A stretch of DNA of 64,000 nucleotides from Aedes albopictus (Eukaryota; Arthropoda; Insecta; Diptera; Culicidae): NCBI RefSeq assembly GCF_035046485.1, contig NW_026917498.1:27978-91977 (forward strand). The letters run 5' to 3'. Under the pieces are notes generated by a model. The model searched no databases. It was given only the letters and a program-made list of their open reading frames with translations, and was not told the DNA's origin. The position numbers and the translations under genes were made by a program. The first letter of the stretch is position 1. Each line of letters starts with the position of its first letter. Positions 53,491 through 64,000 of this stretch are shown piece by piece.

Positions 53491-53630
53491 GCGCTGCCAT
53501 AGTGCTGCTTCAAAGTGAGAGTGAGAGTGCGCGTCCATAGGGTTTTCGTGGATTTGATATTGTTGATATTCTTCTTTGCGGCTTCGCACACGCGCACTCC
53601 CACTCTCACGCGTAACTATAACGGCGCCCT
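53491..53630 (-). mobile_element. ~140-bp GAGAGTG MITE, copy 3
   Basis: Reverse-complement copy of 51098-51252, located just upstream of the NAP gene's start. Confidence 0.7.
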
Positions 53631-53797
53631 TAGGTGGTTCTAAGATGACCAAAGTGGTCAGCATGATTTTGGAATGGCCACTAAGTACAATCTCTTCATG
53701 GATTTCACAACTTCTAAGAAATGCTCACGGAACCATTTCATTAATTATGTACACTTATTTTGCATTTTTCCTAAAAAAATATATAACGAATTATACC

Positions 53798-56700
53798 TTA
53801 TATTGCATCCGCCTCAGGTGTACTCGAACCCAGTACCGTGCTAATGTACTGTGCAGCGTCGAAGTCTTCCGCAGCGCTAAAATCTTCCACAACGTCCTCG
53901 CCGCAGCTGACGATGCTGTCACTCATCGCTATCGATAGATAATCGGAAGAATGGGATTTTCGTACATGCGCTTCGATGTGCGACTTTGCGCCGTGCACAT
54001 TAAAACCGACCGGACACGTTTCCGAGTCTTGCTCTTCGTTTGTATTTGTTTGAATACTGAGCATTGCATCCGACTGGTCCCGGTCCAGATCAAATCGTTT
54101 GACACCCTCACGGTTCTTTTCTTCCCATGCCTCCCGATGGGACCGCCTCTCGTGGTTCGTGGCGAGATCTTTGCTAGTGTACTCATTCGGGCAGAAACGG
54201 CACTTTACCAGCACCATCCAGTGCACCTTGTTAACGTGACCCTAGAATAGTTAACATTTGTGTTACTAGTTGAAATAATCGCATATATAGAGCTATAATA
54301 CTGATTATGTCATACTACATTTGCATTTAATCCAAATGTCTGTTCTTGAACATTCTCTTTCAAATGGTTTCTCTGTAACTCTATAGCATCATCGATTTTT
54401 GAAATCGAGATAAACAGAACTAGATGAGAATAGTGCAGCAATATATTTAAGAATATAGTTGCCGTTGTAATCAAGGCACCCATTAACCAAGCAACCGAGA
54501 ACACCGTCGGGAACGTGGAACGGAGTCAACGGCTATGCTGCAGCATGGACACGGCAGAACGTGAAACGTTACAAAAGAAAGCGTAAGCAGTAGATCCGCC
54601 TCTTTCGGGAGAAGAAACGCCGCCTGGAAGAAACGGGATTGAGGAAAGGTTGTCAAGAAACACGAGCCTTATTTCATCCTAAAGAGTTCGTGCAGTAAGC
54701 CTAAATGCGCAGGGGCCCTTGGCGGACCAACGTGTTATATCGAAAGGAGGAAGCAGCACTTCGACAAAAAATACCTGAATGGTGCAGCAGGGATCGCATA
54801 AACTGAGGATCAAAGCAACGAACGAAATGACTACGTCAACACGGCGGCTGGGAAGTCAGCTGGTAAGGATGGTATTGCAGTTCAACTCATCAAGACGGGT
54901 ATGAAAATGTTGGCCATTTGTCTACACCGGCTGATTGTCAGGATTTGGGAAACCGAACAGCTACCGAAGTAGTAGTAGGAAGGAATAATTTGCCCTATCT
55001 ACAAGGAAGGCTAACTTGTCGAGTGTGAGAATTCCCGAGCGATCACCATTCTGAATGCCTTCCACAATATGTGCAGATCATCTTCCGTCAGCTTTTACCT
55101 ATTATAACGAATAAATGTGGTTTACCTTTATCAAGTGTGAATCACATGACGACACTTCAACGTCTCCGCAGGTTGTCGCCCGATGGGCTTCGAGTCCAAA
55201 TCTGCCAATCAGTTTGCCGCATTTGTCGCACACGGTTTGTTCTTTGCTTTCGTCCTCCGTGATAAGTTGACCCATTTGGTTGCGATGGCGTTCGTGCGAT
55301 TCCAAGTGTCGGCTCATGTTCTGCTTTCGGAAGCTGCAGATTAAAAAAAAAAACGAGTTAAATTTAGTTCTACCCTCTAAATAGGGTGACTTTGGGTATT
55401 TTGGGGAAAGCTTGGGGAACTTTTTAGATTAACTTTGAGTTCAACAAGTTTGATAAAACACTTCATGATGAAGAGAACAAAGCTAAGCTGCTGAAAATAG
55501 AACAATTTTACCTATCACGTTTTCTTTTAATTCAAGCAGCATAAGATTATTTTTTTTTAATATTATGGTATAGCGTTCTTGATTATACCTATACCTAATA
55601 GGTTTACCTACTAGACTTCTAATGCTATACATAATTCATGTCATCTGCAAAACAGACAAATTGGCTTCGTTGACGGCCGCTCGACAACAGACCAAATCTT
55701 CACCGTGCGGAAAATCCTCCAAAAATGCCGCGAATGCTAGGTCCCACCGCACAACCTGTTCATCGATTTCAAGGCAGCGTACGACAGTATCGACCGCAGA
55801 GAGCTACGAAAAACCATGGACGAGAACAATGAGGTCATGTGTTGCTCCAGTGCGAGCTAACTCATCAGCCACGACCAAGTGTACCCATACAAGGTGAACA
55901 GCATTTGCTGAATTCAGCTTCTCGATTTGAGTTCGACAAGCGATAACTTTGATCTAGAGTTGGCCGAAGCAAGTGCTATAATAGCATCCTGGCTATCTAA
56001 ACAGAAGTATATGACTTTGCCCATTACGTGTTGCTGAAGTGCTGATTGCACTTCGCACATAAGAGTAAAGATTTCAACCTGAAAATCGGTGTACCGTGCC
56101 ATGCCCTAATACTGTGTGCCTCCTAATACCGTGTATTTGACAAAAAACTCAAATATTTTATTTTTATGGATCATATGTACTAACCTCTAGGCAACGTTTA
56201 ACGCGCAGGTTCTTTAAAGTTTGAACTTAGTATGATTGATATAGTGATGATTCAAAGGACCACCGATGTATGCGGGCCACATACATGGTATTAGGCACAA
56301 TGCTATGTTTTACCATTTTGATTTGAACAATGGCTTAAACATTTGGAATTACATTAATTATATTTATTTTCCATAATACACACAATAAGCAATAAAATAG
56401 CGTTTAAAAAATCAAGAAACACGGATAATTAATTTTTACAGGGCTCTTTGAAGTGAAGAGCATCCTTAAGGTCACGGTATTAGGGCATGGCCCGGTAGTG
56501 TCTTTCAAATGAGTAAGACTTATGTAGCCTTAGCTCACGAGAGCGGACACCAGCGCCTGCTCGACCTTCAAAAAGGGAGCTATCAGTGTAATATACGATG
56601 CCGTCTGAAATATTTCTCTTCAGATAACCAGATGTCCACTCTTCCAGGGAAAGGAACTTCGTGGAAAATGTCCTATATGGAAAATTACAAGCAATTGTAA

Positions 56701-59228
56701 GATCACTTGGAGCAAGGACAACTTTGTCCCAATCCACCAAAAGTGGAAACAACTAGGTGTGTGTCGATCTGGGGTACACATGAATTTCCTCTAGTAAACT
56801 GAGTACCCGTAGACGGTAAGTGCAAGAAAGTGCTTCTTGTTTGAGATGAATGTGTAGTGGGGCAACAATCCAGAGAGAACAATCCAGACGTCGCCATAAA
56901 CACATCCTTTGGATATGGCCTAATTTTGATTGGATCGTTCCCATTTTGCTTTTCTGCCACCACACAAGGCCAATATTGGTCGAACAACAGTTGTGTAAAT
57001 CCATTTGATATACATGGGTTTTAGACCCCGAATTGTACCAAATGTACGCCGGCATTGCCCGAAGGCCATACAAGCTTTCTTGATCCTTAACTCAATGTGA
57101 GGTATCCAGGAAAGCTTGGAATCAAGAATAACTCCAACGTATGCAACTAAAAATGCGGCTAAAGAAAGTGGTAGAAGAGCATATAAATATGACATGACAT
57201 CCAATAGCTACTTACGCCTTGTTGCACTGCTTGCATGTTACAAAGTCCTTTATCGGGTCGTGCTTAGGCACTGTGTTGATATGCGTTTTCACATGCGCGG
57301 TCATTTCACTTGGAGTGTAACTGTAAAATAAATATGAAACACCGCATAAACCTCAACTCATAACAGTCTACGAGCAATGGTTTGAGATACTTACAATTCT
57401 TTACAAATATAGCAAGAATGCTTCTCGTTAGGTTTTGGCACAACGATTACGGTCGGTACCGTCGGTTTGACCTTGGGTTTCGACGCCGCACTTGGGGTGG
57501 TAGCCGTAGCTGGTACTGCGGTAGCTCTCTGGGGTTTCCGCTGCGCTTTGTTTTGAGCAAAACAATCCGCTTTGTGGTCTTTAAAATCGTCGGGAGAAAA
57601 ACTGCAAACGAATCACCATACGAAATATTTTATTTTCGATACAAATAGGTATGTTTCATTAAGCATGATAGGCATTCATTGGAAACGGTTTTACGGGGTA
57701 TGTTATAGAATCGAATTACCTATTCTTGCAGAGTTTGCAGCTGATTTTCACCTTATGTGCCGAACATAGATGGTCGGTAAGCCCCTTTTCTGAGGTAAAC
57801 GTCACATAACAAATTTTACATTGAAATTTGTGCATCACCGTTGCATTCTCATTGGTCGATCGGGGTTTCTTTGCTTCCGGTGCCACCGATGCTTGCTCAC
57901 CATCTGCTGGAGAAACTCGTTTTAGCGGCCTGACCTGGTCAACTTTTACGACGGACTTCCCCTTTCCAAGTTTGGCCTTCTGCTGACTGTCGAGAACTTT
58001 GTTGTAGAATATGAAAAAATCTAACACGGCCTTACTGCACGTGGTACAGATTAACTTGCTATCAACTTGAAGTTTCTATAAATATAAATGAAAGGAATGT
58101 TAGAGTGTGTACAAAAGTCGAAAAAATGACTCTGCTCTGATCGAAAATTTGATGCATATGTTTAAGACGTTATATATCTGCATATCTCCACAACCTATTT
58201 ACATTATAGGTACACATTAAACTTTATATAGATTATACAAAAAAGGTAATGGAGCAGTAAAAGGAAACGGAATTATGGGACAAAAACTTACGTTTTTGAA
58301 GAGCAAATCAATGGCTTTCCTGTGATCCTCGTTCAACGGCCTTAACGCTGTGGATGCCAGACACAGGATGCATCTCATCCGCACGGAAATCTTCGGTGCG
58401 ATGGGTATCTGTAGGTCGGCTCCAGAGGCACGTTCTTCGCACCTCGGTGCGATGGGTACTGGTTCCTTCTTCGGTTTAGACACTGTCGAACTAATAGTGT
58501 TTGCTACAGATCTTGCATCTTGCTGGGGCTTGTTACATGTGTCGATTGTTACGCACTTTCCGGTCGAGTCCGATTCCTTGACCAGGGAGATTAAATTGTA
58601 CAGATTGAAGTAAGCTGCGTGAAGAAAATATGAGACAGAAAAGCGATCGAAGAAAGTTCATCGATCTTACCGACGTGATCCGTGAAACGGGCTTTCTTGT
58701 TCACGTTGACCGTTGGAATCCAATCGACATTTTCCACATCTGTCAAATCCGCCATGGTTCCGGAGACAAAATGTAGACTACACAGCTGTCGTTTACAGGA
58801 GAGCGTAAAGAATTACCAAAAAGAAAAATATGTAATCATAATTAATGTTAAAATTTCTTTGATATTTGATGATTATGAAAAGTTTTGTATTAAATAATGT
58901 TCATAGTGATTAGTGATTAAGCTTGATAATTAAAAATGCTATCAAATAAATAATGTTTAAATTAATTTTTTTTCTTCTGATTATGATTCATAATTAAGAA
59001 TTGAATTGTAAAAGTACAATGACTAATGGGTAAATAAAATATCCAAAATATAATGAATCTTACCTTATCCCACTGAGTGCGCCGATTCACCATTTGGCAC
59101 CAGAGCAGAAGCCGTTTCTCAGACAACACGCGGCGCACGTAATTAGTGGTGTCCAATTTAGGAAAAGAGTAGATTTTTGTTTTCTTACTGGGTGACTTGT
59201 TATTTGAGCAATTTTTGATGCTGCAAAT
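53798..59228 (-). CDS. THAP / ZAD-like / C2H2 zinc-finger protein, 8 exons
   Basis: Exons on the minus strand are 59228-59064, 58785-58671, 58614-58292, 58075-57720, 57601-57395, 57320-57216, 55333-55126 and 54241-53798 (stop TAA). All junctions are GT-AG and keep frame for 640 residues. Exons 1-2 give a THAP domain: 'ICSIKNC' (C-x4-C), 'YSFPK', 'LLLWCQMVNRRTQWDK', 'LCSLHF' (C-x2-H) and 'DWIPT'. Exons 3-4 give a ZAD-like module ('RCILCLAS' with 'LICTTCSKAV'). Fingers follow: CKICYVTF, CKLCKNSF, CYICKEFY, CKQCNKAF, CDKCGKLI and CRFCPNEY types, three of them split by introns. The tail is acidic. Likely a nuclear DNA-binding regulator. No ATG opens the first exon listed, so an upstream exon is required; the one at 63535-63900 fits in phase. 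Intron 6 (57215-55334) and intron 7 hold LINE debris. Confidence 0.82.
54500..55108 (+). pseudogene. RTE-like LINE remnant, part A (intron)
   Basis: Frameshifted reading gives 'LFREKKRRLEETG', 'SAGKDGIAVQLIKTG', 'IICPIYKEG' and 'SRAITILNAF', then 'QIIFRQLLPIITN', matching the linker and first RT motifs of the element at 45360. It ends where the next motif would be GQYQAGF. Confidence 0.65.
55646..55828 (+). pseudogene. RTE-like LINE remnant, part B (intron)
   Basis: Reads 'NRQIGFVDGRSTTDQIF', 'VRKILQKCREC', stop, then 'VPPHNLFIDFKAAYDSIDR'. It continues part A almost codon for codon although host exon 55126-55333 lies between them. It is cut on the right by a LOA-like fragment. Confidence 0.7.
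55829..57140 (-). pseudogene. Lian/LOA-like LINE internal fragment (intron)
   Basis: Closely follows 41571-42549 of the intact element (for example 'VIYFCLDSQDAIIALASANS', 'YYTDSSLFEGRAGAGV' and 'HIELRIKKACMAFGQCRRTF') with deletions and frameshifts. Both ends are truncated, so it is not a simple 5'-truncated insertion. It is split by a MITE at 56098-56491. Confidence 0.8.
56098..56491. mobile_element. 394-bp MITE in the LOA-like fragment
   Basis: Inverted ends GCCATGCCCTAATAC and its complement. Comparison with the intact LINE shows the interruption lies within '..gtaccggtagtgtc'; CCG flanks both sides. Non-coding. Confidence 0.75.
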
Positions 59229-61347
59229 CTGAAATTATATTAGGATAGTTTTGATTTTGAATGGTAGGGTATGGTTGATGTTGCGTACAGTTTCAGTACG
59301 CTTGCTGTTGAGTGGAACTGGTAACTCAAAAGCAAGAGTGCAGTACATAAGCGGCGGTGCGAAGGCCGACGGTGGTTATAATTTTACAACTCGGCAGTGT
59401 CGTTTGGTTAGTGAACGAGAAAAGGCACTGCAGTTAGGAGATACGTTTGGCTCGAGAGCGGATACCACATTGTAAGATTCAATACCTAGAATGTAAAATG
59501 TAATAATAACACTAGTTTACAGCATTTTTGAACTCGCTAAGCTGATGATCATTTTTGGTGTAAAATCATGCCCTGAGTTCGAAAACGCGAAGGAAAAAAA
59601 TTACAGTAGAGCGGAAATTTTTTCGACTTTCCATGCAAGGTTGATGATTTGAAATCGATTTTTGTTCTATTTTTAAGCAAAGTCGCTCACTTCAAACATC
59701 TCATTCTCCGTAATCAATGCTCCGATTGAGCTGAAATTTTTACTGTAACTCGCCTACATATGATATGTCAAATAAACGTCGAGAAAGAATTTTTCAGTTG
59801 GTTTTTTCTTATTGAAAAAAATACATTTCTTCAAAAAATTTTGGGAATTTTGCTAAAATTTAAGAAGATCGTCCCTAAAACTCGTCAATATCTTGAATTA
59901 CATCAATCTGACGCAAATCCTGTATTCAGATGATCGAATGGTATTGTATGCAGCTTTTAATTTATGGAAAGGGATTCAAAATTGGTTGAACAAAACGCAA
60001 TATATTTGAATTTTAGTAAATTACATATTTTGAAAAGTTACAAAACTCGATATTGAGCTAAAACTCAAAAACTGTTCTACTTTAAATTTTTTGAAGGTCG
60101 GTTTCGAAATCAGCACTAAATTGTGCTTCAAAAATTTTGGTCGTTGACAGAAGTTCACGACTTTCGTTTTATTTTGTAAACTTGTGTAATTGAATAAATA
60201 AATTGCAGTATTGAAGCTGCTTGGAGTAAGAAGCTGCTATCGATGGGTGGTTTTAGTTCTGCGGCAAATCGTCCTAACAGTTGATTTTTTTAAACATAAT
60301 ATTTCAAACAAGGTTCTCTTCGGATGGGCGAAAGAATAAAACGGAGCTTGAACAATTTAAACTTATTTATTAAAGATAGGTCTTCACTGTTTGAAGACTT
60401 GTAGTGTAATGCGTCCCAAGTCTCCTATTACTTCATAATCAAATTACAAAATGTAGGATAGACAATTAATTTATGTTTCTAATACTAAGAGGACTAGAAT
60501 TTAGGGTTCTTCAGTTGGAATCAATCCGTTACAAATTAATTAAAATTCCCAGTATTTATCAATTACATACTTGGTTATCTGTTCTGTTCTGTTCTGTTAT
60601 AATCAACGCACCCCCGGGCCGTGGCCAATCTACGTTGTTTCGCTGGGCGATACGTCTACCAGTAGACTTGTATCTGCCCTATGCTAAACCGATTAGCATA
60701 TCAAGTCCTTTCCACTGATGAGTAGGCTCGAATGTCCCGCCCTTCCTATAACCCATAGGGGAAAATAAGGAGTTTCCAGTTTCAAGTATTGTATTGATTA
60801 TGACACCAACTCTTTCTATTCCTTGGGAAAAAAATCACTAGACTTGGATTATCAGACTACTATTAATAATGAACATAATTAAGATACAAGTCTACATACA
60901 CAATTGTAAAAGCAGTGTTAGATACTTTAAAGTGAATTGAAAAATGTGAATAAGATAAATTGTAAACTATTTCGCGGCGACACGAATGCTTCAATAGTGT
61001 CATAAATAAAGGCGCAAACAAACAAATAATTGATATTGAAGTATGCATATTGCATTATCTATTAGCAAAGTAGTAGAAAGAGTTGGGTGCCTGATTATAA
61101 AATTGTTGTACTTATCTTGTGTGTTTCGGACAAGTCCCGTTTGTGTTGGCCATTGGGACACTTCTTGCTTCAAAACGGTCGTTTCTGGAATGGGAAGAGA
61201 ATAATTGGCCGCACAACTCCGCAAATGGGCGGCCCGCACATATTAGTATAATGTTGCAATGATTGAAAATAATAGAGTATAATTGTATATATGAATACTG
61301 CTACTAGTTCAGGTTTCTCACCCTCCACGATTCTCTTGATACTGTTA
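59229..61347. other. Probable long intron or intergenic AT-rich DNA
   Basis: Lies between the THAP exon at 59228 and the THAP exon at 63535. It contains a TTCTG microsatellite near 60580-60598. A possible minus-strand coding-like stretch near 61239-61120 has no domain and poor splice sites, so I do not call it. Confidence 0.4.
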
Positions 61348-61517
61348 GGGCCTGTCCATAAACTACGTAGACTCTTAGGGGGAGACGGGGGGGTCTGGCC
61401 AAAGTCTACGCTCCATACAAATTTCGAAATTTTTGTATGAACAAAAGTCTACGAGGGGGGAGGGGGGGGGGGTCTGAGATGGCAAAAAAAAAGTCTACGT
61501 AGTTTATGGACAGCGCC
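61348..61517. mobile_element. 170-bp PIF/Harbinger-like MITE
   Basis: Inverted ends GGGCCTGTCCATAAACTACG and its near complement, flanked by TTA on both sides (61345-61347 and 61518-61520), the usual PIF/Harbinger target. The interior has long G runs. Confidence 0.85.
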
Positions 61518-61955
61518 TTATAGCGTATTTGTTGTAGATTTGTTAATAAGTGAAGCCTCCAGTAATTCAAAATTCAATGTAGCGAAGATCTTGAGTGGAT
61601 AGCATTCATTGATAATGATAGTGATTATTTTAATATGGCTTAACAAAAATTGCTATTCAATTATTTTAAATCGGATTCGTCAATAAAATTATTGTTCATA
61701 AAATAATTAACCATGCGAATAATAATATGATATAAGAGCTCTCGTGTTTCAATCAATGCTGTCATACTATCTACAAAATCTTACAAAGAGGATTGAGGAA
61801 GTTATTTAGATATTGGTTATATGAACTACTACTATTTACTATAACATCTTCAAATGGATAGTGTAACTACAGAAGAGTTAGCGGTATTTGTATTATTGAA
61901 GTGATATACCCAATGGGTGCCCCTGAAATAAAAATCCATTAATTTGATTCAACTA

Positions 61956-62079
61956 GGAGTTCGTTCATAAATCACATGTACTTCATGAGGAGAGGCAAAG
62001 TTGTAATTTCATGCAATTTTGGTTTTGCATGGACAAAATTTTATGAGGGTTCGGTCTATATGTTTTATGAACGGACTCT
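61956..62079. mobile_element. ~124-bp decayed MITE
   Basis: Ends 'gagttcgttcataa' and 'ttatgaacggactc' are imperfect inverted copies, flanked by TA-containing sequence. The right end matches a terminal motif (GAGTCCGTTCATAA) that I associate with mosquito MITEs. Confidence 0.6.
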
Positions 62080-62874
62080 AATATATGGATTTGCAGCATA
62101 GCTGAGCCTTTCCGTCATAAGACTGACGAAAACCAATAGTTTGTAATGAAATTGTCCGCGTGGATTTGTAGTACTGAATCAATTGCTCGACATGACCCTA
62201 TGTCTCACATACGATTATGCTAATGACTCATTAAAAGATTAAAATCTGATACTCATCTCATGTTTGTCTTCAAAACCTTGTCATATTTAGAAAATGCATG
62301 CTTTTAAGGTTTAGCTCTTAAGCTATCTTAATAATTTTACTATTTACTGACTAGATAGTCAAAGTTAGAATTCACAGAGAATGAGATCATTTATAGTACT
62401 ACAGCACCATAGGAGATCACTCACACTGCGTTTTCATAGAACGGCATTTTGTTCTACTAATAACAAACAGATGCTACTGATCTCCCTTAGCATAGAACCG
62501 CAGCCTAATGCACGCGCCCTGTCGGATTTCATAAGCCTCGGAGATTATTACCACCTTCAATGGTATTCCCATATACTCTCCCACATTATTGTCCCATCAA
62601 GGGTCTGACTGGGCTCATAACCCCCCTCAGTGGTAATATTCTCACTAGCTTGGAATTATATTTCCCGGTACATAAGTGATTTCGACAACATACCGTTACA
62701 CTATGCCGTAGTATAATTGGAATCACTATATCAGAGCATTGAATTCTGATTTTAAAATTTACCATTGAATCTACATTCAGTTCAACCAATCAACACTGCA
62801 AAGCACAATGGTCATATGCCGAAAATCAATGCTTCCTGGAAGATATAAACCAAACCCAGGGATGGTACGCCTAA

Positions 62875-63009
62875 AAAGTGTGATAAAAGTGCACATTTGC
62901 CTCGGATCGTCTTGACGTCTTCGGGGCACTTATTCCTCCATTTACAAGGAATAAGTGCACCGAAGACCTCAATTCGATCCGACGTATCCCTGCGCTGTAA
63001 TCACACTTT
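62875..63009. repeat. ~135-bp imperfect palindrome
   Basis: Starts 'aaagtgtga' and ends 'tcacacttt'; inner inverted segments include 'cctcggatcgtcttgac' and 'gcacttattcc'/'ggaataagtgc'. Probably a small MITE. The remaining DNA between 61518 and 63040 shows nothing else. Confidence 0.65.
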
Positions 63010-63040
63010 GAAGGTGTGTGCACACTATTGTGTCAGTCCA

Positions 63041-63401
63041 ATAGGACGCAATCAGTGAAGTACTAGATTGAAAGTAGTGAGCTGGATTTTTGTATGGTGA
63101 GATGATCAATACTCCATTTCTGCAATGAAATGGTGCAAACAGCATGGGTTATATTATTTCTTGATTAATTTGATGCTGTTTGAGCAAAAGTTTGGATAAC
63201 TGTGTTGTTAAAGTTGTAAGGAAAAATAATACAACAACACAGTTATCCAAACTTTTACTCAAACAGCATCAAATTAGCCAATGAATCATATAACCCACGC
63301 TGTTTGCACCATTTCATTGCAGATATGGAGAATTGATCATCTCACCATACAAAAATCCAGCTCACTACTTTCAATCTAGTACCTCACTGATTGCGTCCTA
63401 T
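63041..63401. mobile_element. 361-bp foldback MITE
   Basis: Arms of about 165 bases start 'ataggacgcaatcagtgaag' and end with the near complement, around a loop near 63215. It lies about 135 bases past the splice donor of the exon at 63535-63900. Confidence 0.85.
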
Positions 63402-63534
63402 TTGGGGTGCAGTCAGCAATATATCGTCGATAATTACCGATATGGAAGACATTTTGTATAGTGTAATTGCGATAATTTGGTGAAAAACTACAAAGTTACC
63501 CTATTTTACGGTACGCAAAAAAAAACAAACTCAC

Positions 63535-63900
63535 CGTTTTTTGTTGTCCTAGTATTATTTCCGCTTTCTCCTTCTCGGCTGCCAGTACTTCCGCATCGGC
63601 CCCGTGCCTCCTGGAGGGCGGTTGCTCTGGCAAGTGCAGCGTCGGCACCCAATCGATGCTGCCCGGTTCGTCGAGTTTAGCCGGTCGGCCGCTGACAAAG
63701 TGTCGACCACAGATCCGCACGCTCGGGTGCATCGATTTCCTGTAGCCGGATGCCTTCCGCCACATAGCCAGCCGCATCTTTTTGAGCTGTTCCTGCTCGC
63801 TGGTGCTTCTCGCATTGCCCAGCTGCGGGAATTGGAAGAAGCTCAGATCGCAGTTTTTGTTGTGGTTCCGACATGTTACCACCGCACACGCAACAACCAT
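63535..63900 (-). CDS. THAP-domain first exon
   Basis: ATG at 63900 opens 122 codons ending in phase 0 at an ACG|GTGAGT donor (63535). Residues 1-85 form a THAP zinc domain: 'CAVVTC' (C-x4-C), 'FFQFP', 'RLAMWRKASG', 'RICGRHFVSG' (C-x2-H) and 'DWVPTLHLP' (the usual AVPTIF-like end). THAP domains bind DNA in a sequence-specific way. After it comes a charged linker ('EVLAAEKEKAEIILGQQKT'). Intron 4.3 kb long would join it to the THAP exon at 59228, which also starts in phase 0 and lacks its own ATG, giving a tandem-THAP protein of about 762 residues. The alternative is a separate gene whose later exons I cannot see. Confidence 0.75.
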
Positions 63901-64000
63901 CGTTTCGGGAAATTTTAACGTTTATTGTAGAAATTCCAAAAACTCGCTAAAACTCGCACTACCAAAATATTAAATAAATAAATTTAAATAAATTTTATTT

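Noticed and set aside
61000..61239. Possible minus-strand exon
   Set aside because: Coding-like for about 40 codons, but there is no domain and the GT donor is poor; not enough to call within the presumed intron.

Overview
This is a repeat-packed stretch of mosquito DNA, most likely from an Aedes species. The evidence is three copies of a tRNA-derived SINE that I recognise as Feilai-like, a LINE resembling the Lian/LOA group known from Aedes aegypti, many TA- and TTA-flanked MITEs, and a Penelope-type GIY-YIG fragment. Host genes have ordinary GT-AG introns loaded with transposons. A 23-base run of N sits at 23453-23475. Family names are from memory and sequence motifs; no database search was possible.

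Left third (1-17.1 kb): a decayed ~155-bp tandem repeat, a ~152-bp minisatellite, and one old APE-type LINE pseudogene on the minus strand. That LINE can be followed collinearly from 17110 down to about 6.1 kb through two later insertion blocks. One block is a 3151-bp hAT-like element (6395-9545, perfect 8-bp target duplication). The other contains a 4421-bp foldback element (10136-14556) whose two 711-bp arms are about 99.6% identical and each carry the same frameshifted small-heat-shock-protein pseudogene.

Middle (17.7-46.8 kb): an apparently intact two-ORF LINE with an ORF1/ORF2 TAATG stop-start overlap (17.7-23.45 kb); a ~3.5-kb zone with many copies of the motif GTGAATTTAATCAC; a Penelope-like fragment with a hammerhead-like core; a 2-kb foldback element (32481-34504); and a nested set of elements. 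In the nest, a 176-bp repeat was split by an RTE-like LINE (15-bp target duplication). That LINE was in turn split by a copia element with identical 155-bp LTRs and by a full-length Lian/LOA-like LINE (13-bp target duplication).

Right third (48.7-64 kb): host genes. A plus-strand C2H2 zinc-finger gene lacks its 5' exons (48768-50202, 12 fingers), and an intronless NAP1-family gene lies at 52193-53173 on the minus strand. A multi-exon minus-strand gene starts at 59228 or, if spliced to the phase-compatible exon at 63900, at the right edge. I could reconstruct every splice junction from 59228 to the stop at 53798. It encodes a THAP domain, a ZAD-like domain and about six C2H2/C2HC fingers; with the 63.9-kb exon it would have two THAP domains. 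Both zinc-finger genes probably encode nuclear DNA-binding proteins. The rest of the window is transposon-derived or featureless AT-rich DNA.
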